Positions 7,828 to 14,480 of a stretch of 33,192 bases of DNA are shown here, piece after piece. The first letter of the stretch is position 1. Every line of letters begins with the position of its first letter. A program made the translations under genes and the position numbers. This DNA comes from Pseudomonadales bacterium. GTDB lineage: Bacteria > Pseudomonadota > Gammaproteobacteria > Pseudomonadales > Pseudohongiellaceae. The stretch is from positions 1 through 33,192 of the forward strand of contig JALRBQ010000042.1 in assembly GCA_023257655.1 (NCBI GenBank), given 5' to 3'. A model generated the notes under the pieces. The model was not told the DNA's origin. It was given only the letters and a program-made list of their open reading frames with translations, and ran no database searches.

Positions 7828-9174
7828 ATGACATTTAATACACTCGGTTTATCCGATTCCCTGCTGCGTGCAATCGCGCAAACAGGCTACACCAACCCGA
7901 CCCCCATCCAGGCGCAGGCAATTCCCGCCGTATTAACCGGCAAGGACGTCATGGGTGCGGCCCAGACCGGTACCGGCAAGACTGCAGGCTTTGTCCTGCC
8001 GCTGCTGCAACTGTTGAGTCGCAAGTCTGGCGTCAAACACAATCGTGCTCGCGCACTGATCCTCACCCCCACGCGCGAACTCGCCGCCCAGATCCAGGAG
8101 AGTATAGAGACGTACGGCTGTAACGAAGCACTGCGCTCGGCCGTGGTGTTCGGTGGCGTGAATATCAATCCCCAGATGCAGTCCCTGCGTCGTGGTGTCG
8201 ACATTCTTGTTGCCACGCCGGGCCGATTGCTGGATCTGTACTCACAAAACGCCGTGCGCTTCGAAGATCTCGAAGTCCTGGTGCTCGATGAGGCAGATCG
8301 CATGCTGGATATGGGTTTCATTCGTGATATACGCAAGATTCTTAACTTGCTGCCCAAGCATCGACAGAACCTGTTGTTCTCTGCCACCTTCTCTCCTGAG
8401 ATTCGCGCACTCGCCAATTCTTTGTGTCACCAGCCGATCGAGATCGATGTGGCGCCGCGAAATTCTACGGTGGAAGCGATCACCCAGAAGATGTACTGGG
8501 TAGAGAAAGAACGAAAGGCTGACCTGCTGAGTCACCTTATTCGCCAGACCTCAGACCAGGTGTTGGTGTTTTCACGCACGAAACACGGGGCCAATAATCT
8601 CGTGAAGAAGCTTGCCAGGGACTCGATCTCGGCAGCAGCCATCCACGGCAACAAGAGTCAGGCACAGCGCACGAAGGCGCTGAACGACTTCAAACAGGAC
8701 TCGGTGCAGGTGCTGGTGGCGACCGACATCGCCGCACGCGGCATCGACATCGAGGCACTGCAGCTCGTGATCAACTATGACATGCCACATGTCGCTGAAG
8801 ATTATGTACACCGGATCGGTCGTACCGGCCGCGCTGGCGCATCCGGACAGGCAGTATCACTGGTCACGCGTGATGAGAAAAAGCAGTTGCGCGCCATCGA
8901 ATCTCTGATCAAGCGCACGATCGATGTGGTGGAAAACCCGCAATTTACCGTATCCGCACCGATGCCGCAGGAACGTGAAAGCAATCGACAGGTACGCTCG
9001 GCACGACCCGATGAGCAACGTCCGCGGTCAAAAACACGTACCAAAAATTTCAAGAAATCCCAATCTCGGTCGAATAACAAATCGGCGACGACGTCAAATG
9101 CATCACCATCGTCTGCTGTCGCAACTGCCGCGAAGAAATTTCAACGCACTGTAACGACGCGTTTATGGGGATAA
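7828..9174 (+). CDS. rhlE: DEAD-box ATP-dependent RNA helicase, RhlE type
   Basis: A 448-residue helicase that unwinds RNA in ribosome assembly or mRNA turnover. All superfamily-2 motifs are present: the Q motif (F3 and PTPIQ ending at Q28), Walker A AQTGTGKT (45-52), [20 protein letters not shown] at 154-157, SATF, and then [12 protein letters not shown] and [10 protein letters not shown] in the second RecA-like domain. From about residue 375 the tail is low-complexity, basic and rich in Ser, Asn, Arg and Lys, typical of RhlE and probably RNA-binding. AAGAGAA lies 8 bp before ATG 7828. The long leader upstream suggests cold-shock-type control. Subfamily (RhlE rather than SrmB or DeaD) is judged from the short N-terminus and tail. 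Confidence 0.9.
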   Translation: MTFNTLGLSDSLLRAIAQTGYTNPTPIQAQAIPAVLTGKDVMGAAQTGTGKTAGFVLPLLQLLSRKSGVKHNRARALILTPTRELAAQIQESIETYGCNEALRSAVVFGGVNINPQMQSLRRGVDILVATPGRLLDLYSQNAVRFEDLEVLVLDEADRMLDMGFIRDIRKILNLLPKHRQNLLFSATFSPEIRALANSLCHQPIEIDVAPRNSTVEAITQKMYWVEKERKADLLSHLIRQTSDQVLVFSRTKHGANNLVKKLARDSISAAAIHGNKSQAQRTKALNDFKQDSVQVLVATDIAARGIDIEALQLVINYDMPHVAEDYVHRIGRTGRAGASGQAVSLVTRDEKKQLRAIESLIKRTIDVVENPQFTVSAPMPQERESNRQVRSARPDEQRPRSKTRTKNFKKSQSRSNNKSATTSNASPSSAVATAAKKFQRTVTTRLWG

Positions 9175-9300
9175 TGTTCGAAAATTGCACAATGGCAATA
9201 TGTGGTTAATTGATCACTTTTTATTGCACTTTTGTCATTTAGGAATATCATTCTCTACGCGTCACAACTGGTGATGTAACAATTTTTGGAGAAGACCCAA

Positions 9301-9606
9301 ATGAAGAAAGCTACTGCTAAACCTGCTGCAAAAAAACCAGCGGCGAAGAAGGTTGCTAAAAAGAAACCTGCTGCCAAGAAGGTTGCTGCAAAGAAGGTTG
9401 CTGCAAAGAAGGTTGCCGCTAAGAAGCCAGCTGCCAAGAAGCCTGCTGCGAAGAAAGCGGTTAAAAAGCCTGCTGCAAAGAAAGCGGCCAAGAAGCCTGC
9501 TGCTAAGAAAGCAACCAAGAAGCCAGCTGCCAAGAAAGCTGCTGTGAAGAAGGTTGCTGCTAAGAAGCCTGCTGCCAAGAAAAAGCCAGCGGCGAAAAAG
9601 AAGTAG
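9301..9606 (+). CDS. Lys/Ala-rich histone H1-like DNA-binding protein
   Basis: A 101-residue protein made almost entirely of variations of the unit KKPAA / KKVAA with no hydrophobic core. Such proteins resemble the C-terminal tail of eukaryotic histone H1 and bacterial H1-like or AlgP-like proteins, which bind DNA or RNA non-specifically and help compact the nucleoid. ATG 9301 was chosen because GGAGAAG lies 7 bp upstream; a TTG at 9286 would overlap that site. A good terminator follows. The coding repeats (GCTGCAAAGAAGGTT and close variants around 9385-9420) are nearly identical at DNA level, so copy number probably varies by slippage. Codon use is skewed to AAG/GCT, unlike its neighbours. 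Confidence 0.8.
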   Translation: MKKATAKPAAKKPAAKKVAKKKPAAKKVAAKKVAAKKVAAKKPAAKKPAAKKAVKKPAAKKAAKKPAAKKATKKPAAKKAAVKKVAAKKPAAKKKPAAKKK

Positions 9607-9619
9607 TTTCCGAATAATC

Positions 9620-9649
9620 GCCGGGGTCAGAAATGACCCCGGCTTTTTT
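9620..9649 (+). terminator. rho-independent terminator after the histone-like gene
   Basis: The stem GCCGGGGTCA / TGACCCCGGC (10 bp, loop GAAA) is followed by six T residues (9644-9649). It starts 13 bp after the stop codon. Confidence 0.92.
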
Positions 9650-9728
9650 CTGCCTGCGAATCTTGCAGCGCGAACCATTCATCCCGTTTTCGCAAAAACC
9701 TCAGGAATTCCCGTGCCTTTCTGCACCA

Positions 9729-11240
9729 TTAGCGGGCAAGATTGCGACGCGGGTTCTTCAGCAGCAGTACCAGCGGCGCTGACGCCAGCACGATCCACAT
9801 CATCAGTTTGAAGTCGTCGATATAGGCTATCGTCGCTGCCTGTCGTGTGATTTCCATATCCGCAATCGCAATGATGCCGGCTGCATTGTTCAGCATGGTC
9901 TCCGGTATCTGGTGCCATCCCAGACCCAATGACAGTGATGTGATGTTCTCAGTAAGGTAGGCATGATTCGTCGCCACTCGATTGCCCAGTACCGCCATCA
10001 CCAGAGAGATACCGATGCTGCTTCCCATGTTGCGAGTCAGGCTGAACACCGATGCCGCTTCCGCCCGGTAGCGGGGTTCGAGTGTCGCGTAGGCGATGGT
10101 GCTGAGTGGAATGAAAATGAATCCGAGTCCGAAGCCCTGCAACATGCCCGTCCACATGAGTGTACTGGATGGTACAAAGGTGCCGAAGCGGGTCATGAAG
10201 AAGAGCGATGACACGGTGAAGAAGAGGCCGGTGAAAATCAGCACGCGAGGATCAACGCGGTTGCTCAAACGGCCGACGATCATCATCGACGTCATCGTGC
10301 CGATGCCGCGCGGCGCCATGATGAAGCCGACATCCAGCACGGGATATCCCATCAGGTTCTGCATGTAGGGAGGTAACAGTGCCATCGTCGCCAGCAGGAT
10401 GATGCCGGTGAAGAAGATAAAAAACAGGCTCGTGACGAGATTGCGATCGGTGAAGATGGCTGCTGTCAGGAACGGGTGCGCGGTGTGACGGGAGTGCACG
10501 ACATACATCCACATGGCCGAAGCGCCGAGGCAGCAGTAGCCGAGTATCTCCAGCGACGAGAACCAGTCAGCCTGCTCGCCACGGTCAAGCACCAGCTGGA
10601 TGCAGCCAATTACCAGGCTTAATGAGACAAAGCCGAACTTGTCGAAGGGGCGTTCCTCGCGCTCGGAATCGGGCATCAACGCGAGCAGGGCGAAATAGGT
10701 TATGATGCCGAGGGGCAGGTTGATCAGAAACACCCAGCGCCAATTGTAGTTGTCGGTGAGATAGCCGCCCAGCATCGGGCCCAGAATCGGGCCGATCATG
10801 ACGCCCATTCCCCACAGTGCCATGGCACTGCCGTGCTTCTCGCGTGGATTCACATCGAGCATCGTCGCCTGCGCGAGCGGCACCATGCAGGCGCCGAAGC
10901 AACCCTGCAGGATGCGGAACAACACCATCTGTTCGATGGAGGTGGCAATGCCGCACAGCAGGGATGCCAGAGTGAACCCGGCTATTGCCACGGTAAAGAC
11001 GCGTTTGCGACCGAAGCGACCGGCGAGCCAACCCGTCGGCAAAGTCATAATGGCAGAGGCGACAATGTAAGAAGTCAGCACCCAGAAGATCTGGTCCTGC
11101 GTGGCCGAGAGACTGCCCTGCATGTGCGGTAGAGCCACATTCGCGATCGTGGTATCCAGTACCTGCATGATCGTCGCCAGCATGATTGCGAGCGTCAGCA
11201 AGCCGCGATAGGGGACCTCCCGGTGAGTGGAAGCGCTCAT
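9729..11240 (-). CDS. emrB: EmrB/QacA-type MFS drug-efflux permease (DHA2, 14 TM)
   Basis: A 503-residue inner-membrane proton antiporter that would expel hydrophobic drugs through a tripartite channel with EmrA and a TolC-type protein. The N-terminus contains LDTTIANVALPHMQG (motif D1 of the DHA2 family), then WVLTSYIVASAIMTLPTGWLAGRFGRKR (motif A) and RILQGCFGACMVPLAQ with GMGVMIGPILGPMLGG (motif C of antiporters). About 14 hydrophobic segments are visible, and its length equals that of EmrB. The ATG (11240) lies 3 bp after the emrA stop codon, so the two genes are translationally coupled. It belongs to the marR-emrA-emrB operon controlled by the operator at 12800-12827. The substrate cannot be read from sequence. 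Confidence 0.9.
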   Translation of the reverse strand: MSASTHREVPYRGLLTLAIMLATIMQVLDTTIANVALPHMQGSLSATQDQIFWVLTSYIVASAIMTLPTGWLAGRFGRKRVFTVAIAGFTLASLLCGIATSIEQMVLFRILQGCFGACMVPLAQATMLDVNPREKHGSAMALWGMGVMIGPILGPMLGGYLTDNYNWRWVFLINLPLGIITYFALLALMPDSEREERPFDKFGFVSLSLVIGCIQLVLDRGEQADWFSSLEILGYCCLGASAMWMYVVHSRHTAHPFLTAAIFTDRNLVTSLFFIFFTGIILLATMALLPPYMQNLMGYPVLDVGFIMAPRGIGTMTSMMIVGRLSNRVDPRVLIFTGLFFTVSSLFFMTRFGTFVPSSTLMWTGMLQGFGLGFIFIPLSTIAYATLEPRYRAEAASVFSLTRNMGSSIGISLVMAVLGNRVATNHAYLTENITSLSLGLGWHQIPETMLNNAAGIIAIADMEITRQAATIAYIDDFKLMMWIVLASAPLVLLLKNPRRNLAR

Positions 11241-11243
11241 GGA

Positions 11244-12320
11244 TTAACGACTGACCAGATCACCCACGTTGGGCAGTTCTCGCTGATGACCGGTATCGAC
11301 ACTGACTTCGGCGCTCATGCCTGCGGCAATCTTGTAGCCATCGGGGAGCGTGTCGAAAGTGATCACAACGGCGAGCCGTTGCACAACCTTGACCCAGTTG
11401 CCGGAACTGTTCTGGGCGGGAAGCAGTGAGAATTCGGCTCCAGTGGCCGGCGCTATAATCGCGACCTTGCCGTGCAGATCAAGGTCAGGATAGGTGTCGA
11501 TCTTGATGCTGACCGGCTGTCCTACATGCATGTAGCGCAACTCCGTTTCCTTGAAGTTGGCTTCCAGCCACAAGCGCTCATCGCTGACCAGATTCATCAC
11601 CGGTGCACCACCAATGATGTTTTCACCGGGAAAGGTGGCGCCATTGACGATGACGCCATCGGCAGGGGATTTGATCAGCACGTGCTGCAAATCGAAATTC
11701 GCCTTGTCGAGTTCAGCCAGCGCCTGCTTCACCCGGGGGTGGTCATCTGTCGCCGCGTTGGGATCGATGAGGCGCGCTTTCACGACTTGCAGTGCCTGAT
11801 TTTTTTCGGCCAGCACGCGCTCGGCGGCATCACGGGCATACACGGCCTGATCGAACTGCACACCTGAAATCGAGCCTTTCTCATGCAATCCACGAATACG
11901 CTCGAGCTCCTGTTCCTGGAAACTGAGGTCGTTCTGCGCCTTGGCGATTTCCAGGCCCTTGTTCACGAATTCAGCCTTCATGCTTTCGATGTCGCCACGG
12001 ACATTGGCGAGGTTGGCTTCGGCGCGGGCCTGGGCGATGAGGTAGGGCTTGTCGTCCACGGTGAGCAGCAAGTCGCCCTTATGGACATAATCGCCGGTGC
12101 GCGCCAACACTTCCATCACCGTGCCTGTCACATTGCTGCTGATACCGATGATGTCCGCTTTGACGTAGGCATTGTCGGTCGTGACGAATCGGCCGCCATG
12201 CAGGTAGAGCCAGCCGGCGCCGCCGGCGATGAGGACAGGACCCAGCAAGAGCAGCACAAAGTGTCGCACGCGTTTCAGGAGAGTCGCGGATTTGGTGAGG
12301 ACGGGGCTTGCATCATTCAT
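11244..12320 (-). CDS. emrA: EmrA/HlyD-type periplasmic adaptor of the efflux pump
   Basis: A 358-residue membrane-fusion protein linking EmrB to an outer-membrane channel. One N-terminal TM helix (about residues 20-40, FVLLLLGPVLIAGGAGWLYL) is followed by the biotinyl-lipoyl half-motif FVTTDNAYVKADI and GTVMEVLARTGDYVHKGDLLLTVD. A long alpha-hairpin region (about 80-190) and the second lipoyl half (IKSPADGVIVN.ATFPGE) follow, and then a beta-barrel with FKETELRYMHVGQPVSIKID, typical of EmrA. Its ATG overlaps the marR stop codon (ATGA, 12317-12320), so expression is coupled. No outer-membrane factor gene is in the operon; a TolC encoded elsewhere is expected. Confidence 0.9.
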   Translation of the reverse strand: MNDASPVLTKSATLLKRVRHFVLLLLGPVLIAGGAGWLYLHGGRFVTTDNAYVKADIIGISSNVTGTVMEVLARTGDYVHKGDLLLTVDDKPYLIAQARAEANLANVRGDIESMKAEFVNKGLEIAKAQNDLSFQEQELERIRGLHEKGSISGVQFDQAVYARDAAERVLAEKNQALQVVKARLIDPNAATDDHPRVKQALAELDKANFDLQHVLIKSPADGVIVNGATFPGENIIGGAPVMNLVSDERLWLEANFKETELRYMHVGQPVSIKIDTYPDLDLHGKVAIIAPATGAEFSLLPAQNSSGNWVKVVQRLAVVITFDTLPDGYKIAAGMSAEVSVDTGHQRELPNVGDLVSR

Positions 12321-12772
12321 GAGTTTGAATTTCCCGAGTCTGACAGGTTATCTCGTATGCGCATCAGGATGTCACAGATACGCGCTTCGTCTTCCTTGCT
12401 GATCCCATTGAGGGCCTTGCCTCGCACCTTCTTGCCCAATTTGCTGAGCGCGATCAGCATGGGTGCGGCTTTGGGTAACAGGAAGACGCGTTTGGCGCGG
12501 CGATCTTCAGGATCGTCGCGGCGTTCGACCCAGCCTTCGGCTTCCAGTCGATCGATGTGTCGCGCCAGCGAAATCGGCTTGATGTCCATCAGGGCGGCGA
12601 GCGTCTTCTGCTGGACACCGTCACTGCGCCTGAGATAGGCAAGCACGGACCATTGCGCACGGGTCAAGCCGGTATCGGCGGACTGCCTGTCAAAGTTCCA
12701 GCGCATCAGGCGCGCAACATCATGGATCAGGAAGCCAAAGCTGTTGTTGAGTTCGTTTTTCTGGGGTTTCAT
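12317..12772 (-). CDS. MarR-family transcriptional repressor of the emrAB operon
   Basis: A 151-residue winged-helix regulator. The core contains LTRAQWSVLAYLRRSDGVQQKTLAALMDIKPISLARHIDRLEAEGWVERRDDPEDRRAKRVFL: helix-turn-helix, then the DxRxxR wing (DPEDRRAKR) that identifies MarR proteins. I place the start at ATG 12772: it gives the usual MarR N-terminal length and lies about 20 bp after the predicted transcription start; the longer frame to 12910 would read through the promoter. There is no clear Shine-Dalgarno, consistent with a short leader. It would bind the palindrome at 12804-12815 and be released by a pump substrate, the usual logic for MarR-emrAB operons. Confidence 0.88.
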   Translation of the reverse strand: MKPQKNELNNSFGFLIHDVARLMRWNFDRQSADTGLTRAQWSVLAYLRRSDGVQQKTLAALMDIKPISLARHIDRLEAEGWVERRDDPEDRRAKRVFLLPKAAPMLIALSKLGKKVRGKALNGISKEDEARICDILMRIRDNLSDSGNSNS

Positions 12773-12799
12773 CACAGGAGATCGCGTAGAAGGCTGCTT

Positions 12800-12827
12800 A
12801 TTATAAGCTAGCTTACTAAATACACAA
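12800..12827 (-). promoter_or_regulatory. promoter and MarR operator of the marR-emrAB operon
   Basis: On the minus strand TTGTGT (12827-12822), a 16-bp spacer and TATAAT (12805-12800) form a good sigma-70 promoter. The perfect 12-bp palindrome TAAGCTAGCTTA (12804-12815) lies in the spacer and touches the -10, where a bound dimer would block RNA polymerase. The ATG lies 28 bp downstream. Confidence 0.75.
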
Positions 12828-12945
12828 GTCCCCGGCAGAGCGGCTGCGCGCCGCCCTGCGCCAATTTGTCGCATTGTGCCCTTGCTCTGATTGTTTAAAG
12901 ATGCTCCCACTGCAAAAAAGTAATGAGAACAGGAGAGAAGTGCTC

Positions 12946-13686
12946 ATGAAGATCCGAACAAACCTCATACCCATTCTGGCAGCAAGCCTGCTCGGCAGTA
13001 CCCTGGTCAGTGCGCATACCCGTTTCGAAACAGCGACGGTCCAGGAAGGGGTGCGGATGCTTAACAATGTTACGATCGGTCATGCCTGCGGCACCGATAC
13101 CCGTGTCATTGGAACCTCAGTTGTGTTCCCCGACGGCAAGGACTCCAGCATTCTGGTGAACGGAGTCGCCGATGGTTCAACGCTGACTGACCATGTCTCT
13201 AACTGGGGCCCGAACATCCAGCCCTTGTTCACTACTTCACCCTTCGCGGAAGTGGATGAAAAGAATGATGTCAATGGCAACGTTGTCGGTTTCTTCGCTG
13301 GCGGTGGACCAGGCATGCCCAACCACATGCTGGCCTACGTACCCTTCCGTCTGAATGCCACGAACATCGTGCCGCAATCCTGCGCCGTCTCGGTAAAGTT
13401 CTATGCCTCCATCGTGGACGTTTGCAATATTACCGATGCCGATAAGCTGCATCAGGAAGGTAATGCCCATTTCTGGACACCGAATAACCTGGGTACAATT
13501 TTTGATCGCGTCAGCGAGACGGACGACGGTCCCGCTCCACTGACGATCACCCGTGACCTGGAAGCGAACCCGCTGCCTCCGTCCTGCGGTGCCGGTGTGA
13601 CGGTAGAAGTACGTCCGTCGGCAGGCCAGATCAACCGGGATATGCCGATTGTGTTCGAAGGGGTGCAGGTGTGGCCGACGCCCTGA
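12946..13686 (+). CDS. secreted YcnI/DUF1775-like copper-binding protein
   Basis: A 246-residue exported protein. ATG 12946 is preceded by AGGAGAG; a longer frame from 12874 has no such site. The signal peptide (MKIRTNLIPILAASLLGSTLVSA) is followed directly by His24, so the mature protein would begin HTRFETATVQEG. The early part (ETATV.EG....NNVTIGHACG....VIGTSVVFPDG) follows the DUF1775/YcnI pattern 'H....P.......F.LRVPHGC....T..V.V..P.G'. In Bacillus YcnI the N-terminal His and nearby acidic side chains bind Cu(II). Five Cys residues in the mature part may form disulfides. No C-terminal TM anchor is seen, unlike many YcnI proteins. It is the first gene of a six-gene plus-strand run ending with a copper ATPase and a cupredoxin, which supports a copper role. 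Confidence 0.6.
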   Translation: MKIRTNLIPILAASLLGSTLVSAHTRFETATVQEGVRMLNNVTIGHACGTDTRVIGTSVVFPDGKDSSILVNGVADGSTLTDHVSNWGPNIQPLFTTSPFAEVDEKNDVNGNVVGFFAGGGPGMPNHMLAYVPFRLNATNIVPQSCAVSVKFYASIVDVCNITDADKLHQEGNAHFWTPNNLGTIFDRVSETDDGPAPLTITRDLEANPLPPSCGAGVTVEVRPSAGQINRDMPIVFEGVQVWPTP

Positions 13687-13806
13687 GTTTGCGCTGAAAC
13701 AAAGCTGGCACCACTGCAGCGAGTACAATTACAGGGTGTCTCACCACGCAAGGTTGAATCGCGCAGTGCAGTATGGAAGAAGATGTATTGAAGAAGGAGG
13801 GTGAGA

Positions 13807-14256
13807 GTGAACAAGTTGAAATTGATATCGATGGTGGCCCTGATGTCACTAGGGCTGCAATCACCACTGGTGCTCGCGCACGGCGGCAATGCACTGTTCG
13901 ATCCAGCGGGTGATACTCCCTCGTTCACCGCCCTCGCGCGTATCACCTGTTCCGATGATGGCAACGGTCCGGCCAATCAACTCATCGCCCGCATTCGGGA
14001 CAACTCAGCGCCTGTAGAAGGCTTGTATTTTAGTCTGCAACTCTTGAAGGGGTCGAAGGCAACCAGCGTGACCGATACCACGCCGGGCGATGCCAATTAC
14101 AGTGACTACGCTGTCCTGGCGGGTGGGAATGGTACCTATTACATGCTGCTCAACCACACCAAGGCCGGGGCGAAGGATTTCGATCTGGAGTGGCATTGCC
14201 TGACCGCCACTAACGCCCACACGGGCACTGACATCATTGTGGATCAGTACCAATGA
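13807..14256 (+). CDS. small secreted protein with predicted N-terminal His, function unknown
   Basis: A 149-residue exported protein starting at GTG 13807, six bases after AAGGAGG (a GTG at 13801 abuts that site and is less likely). The signal peptide ends LVLA, so the mature protein begins HGGNALFDPAGD. That gives a second free N-terminal His in a row, as used by CopC-type and histidine-brace copper proteins. The rest has beta-sandwich character with two Cys residues (ITCSDDG, EWHCLTA) likely to pair. I do not recognise the family. It overlaps the next gene by 4 bp (ATGA), so the two are co-translated. Its place between the YcnI-like gene and DUF4266/DUF3570 suggests that it supplies periplasmic metal binding; this is inference. 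Confidence 0.65.
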   Translation: MNKLKLISMVALMSLGLQSPLVLAHGGNALFDPAGDTPSFTALARITCSDDGNGPANQLIARIRDNSAPVEGLYFSLQLLKGSKATSVTDTTPGDANYSDYAVLAGGNGTYYMLLNHTKAGAKDFDLEWHCLTATNAHTGTDIIVDQYQ

Positions 14257-14480
14257 AGACTCGTAAACCAGTGGCTTTGCTAATTCTGCTCGGTCTGGGG
14301 CTCGCGATGACAGCCTGCAGTACCGTGCAACCATGGGAACGCGGTATTCTCGCGAAACCACAAATGGCGCTGGATCCTACGCCGCTGCAATCCAGTATTC
14401 GCATGCACAATTACAGCAGCCGCGAGGCGGCCGCCAGCATCAACTCCTCTGGAGGGGGTGGTGGTTGTGGTTGCTACTGA
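14253..14480 (+). CDS. DUF4266-type lipoprotein with Gly/Cys tail
   Basis: A 75-residue lipoprotein. The signal peptide MKTRKPVALLILLGLGLAMT leads to the lipobox MTAC, so Cys22 would be lipidated. The mature part holds VQPWERGILAKPQMALDP, the conserved core of DUF4266, then the typical ending in GGGGGCGCY with two Cys residues. In known genomes DUF4266 lipoproteins lie directly before DUF3570 proteins, near ApbE and thioredoxin-like genes; the same order holds here. The Cys tail could bind metal or be thiol-active at the inner leaflet of the outer membrane. It overlaps the genes on both sides (4 bp upstream, about 20 bp downstream), so the trio is translationally coupled. Confidence 0.75.
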   Translation: MKTRKPVALLILLGLGLAMTACSTVQPWERGILAKPQMALDPTPLQSSIRMHNYSSREAAASINSSGGGGGCGCY

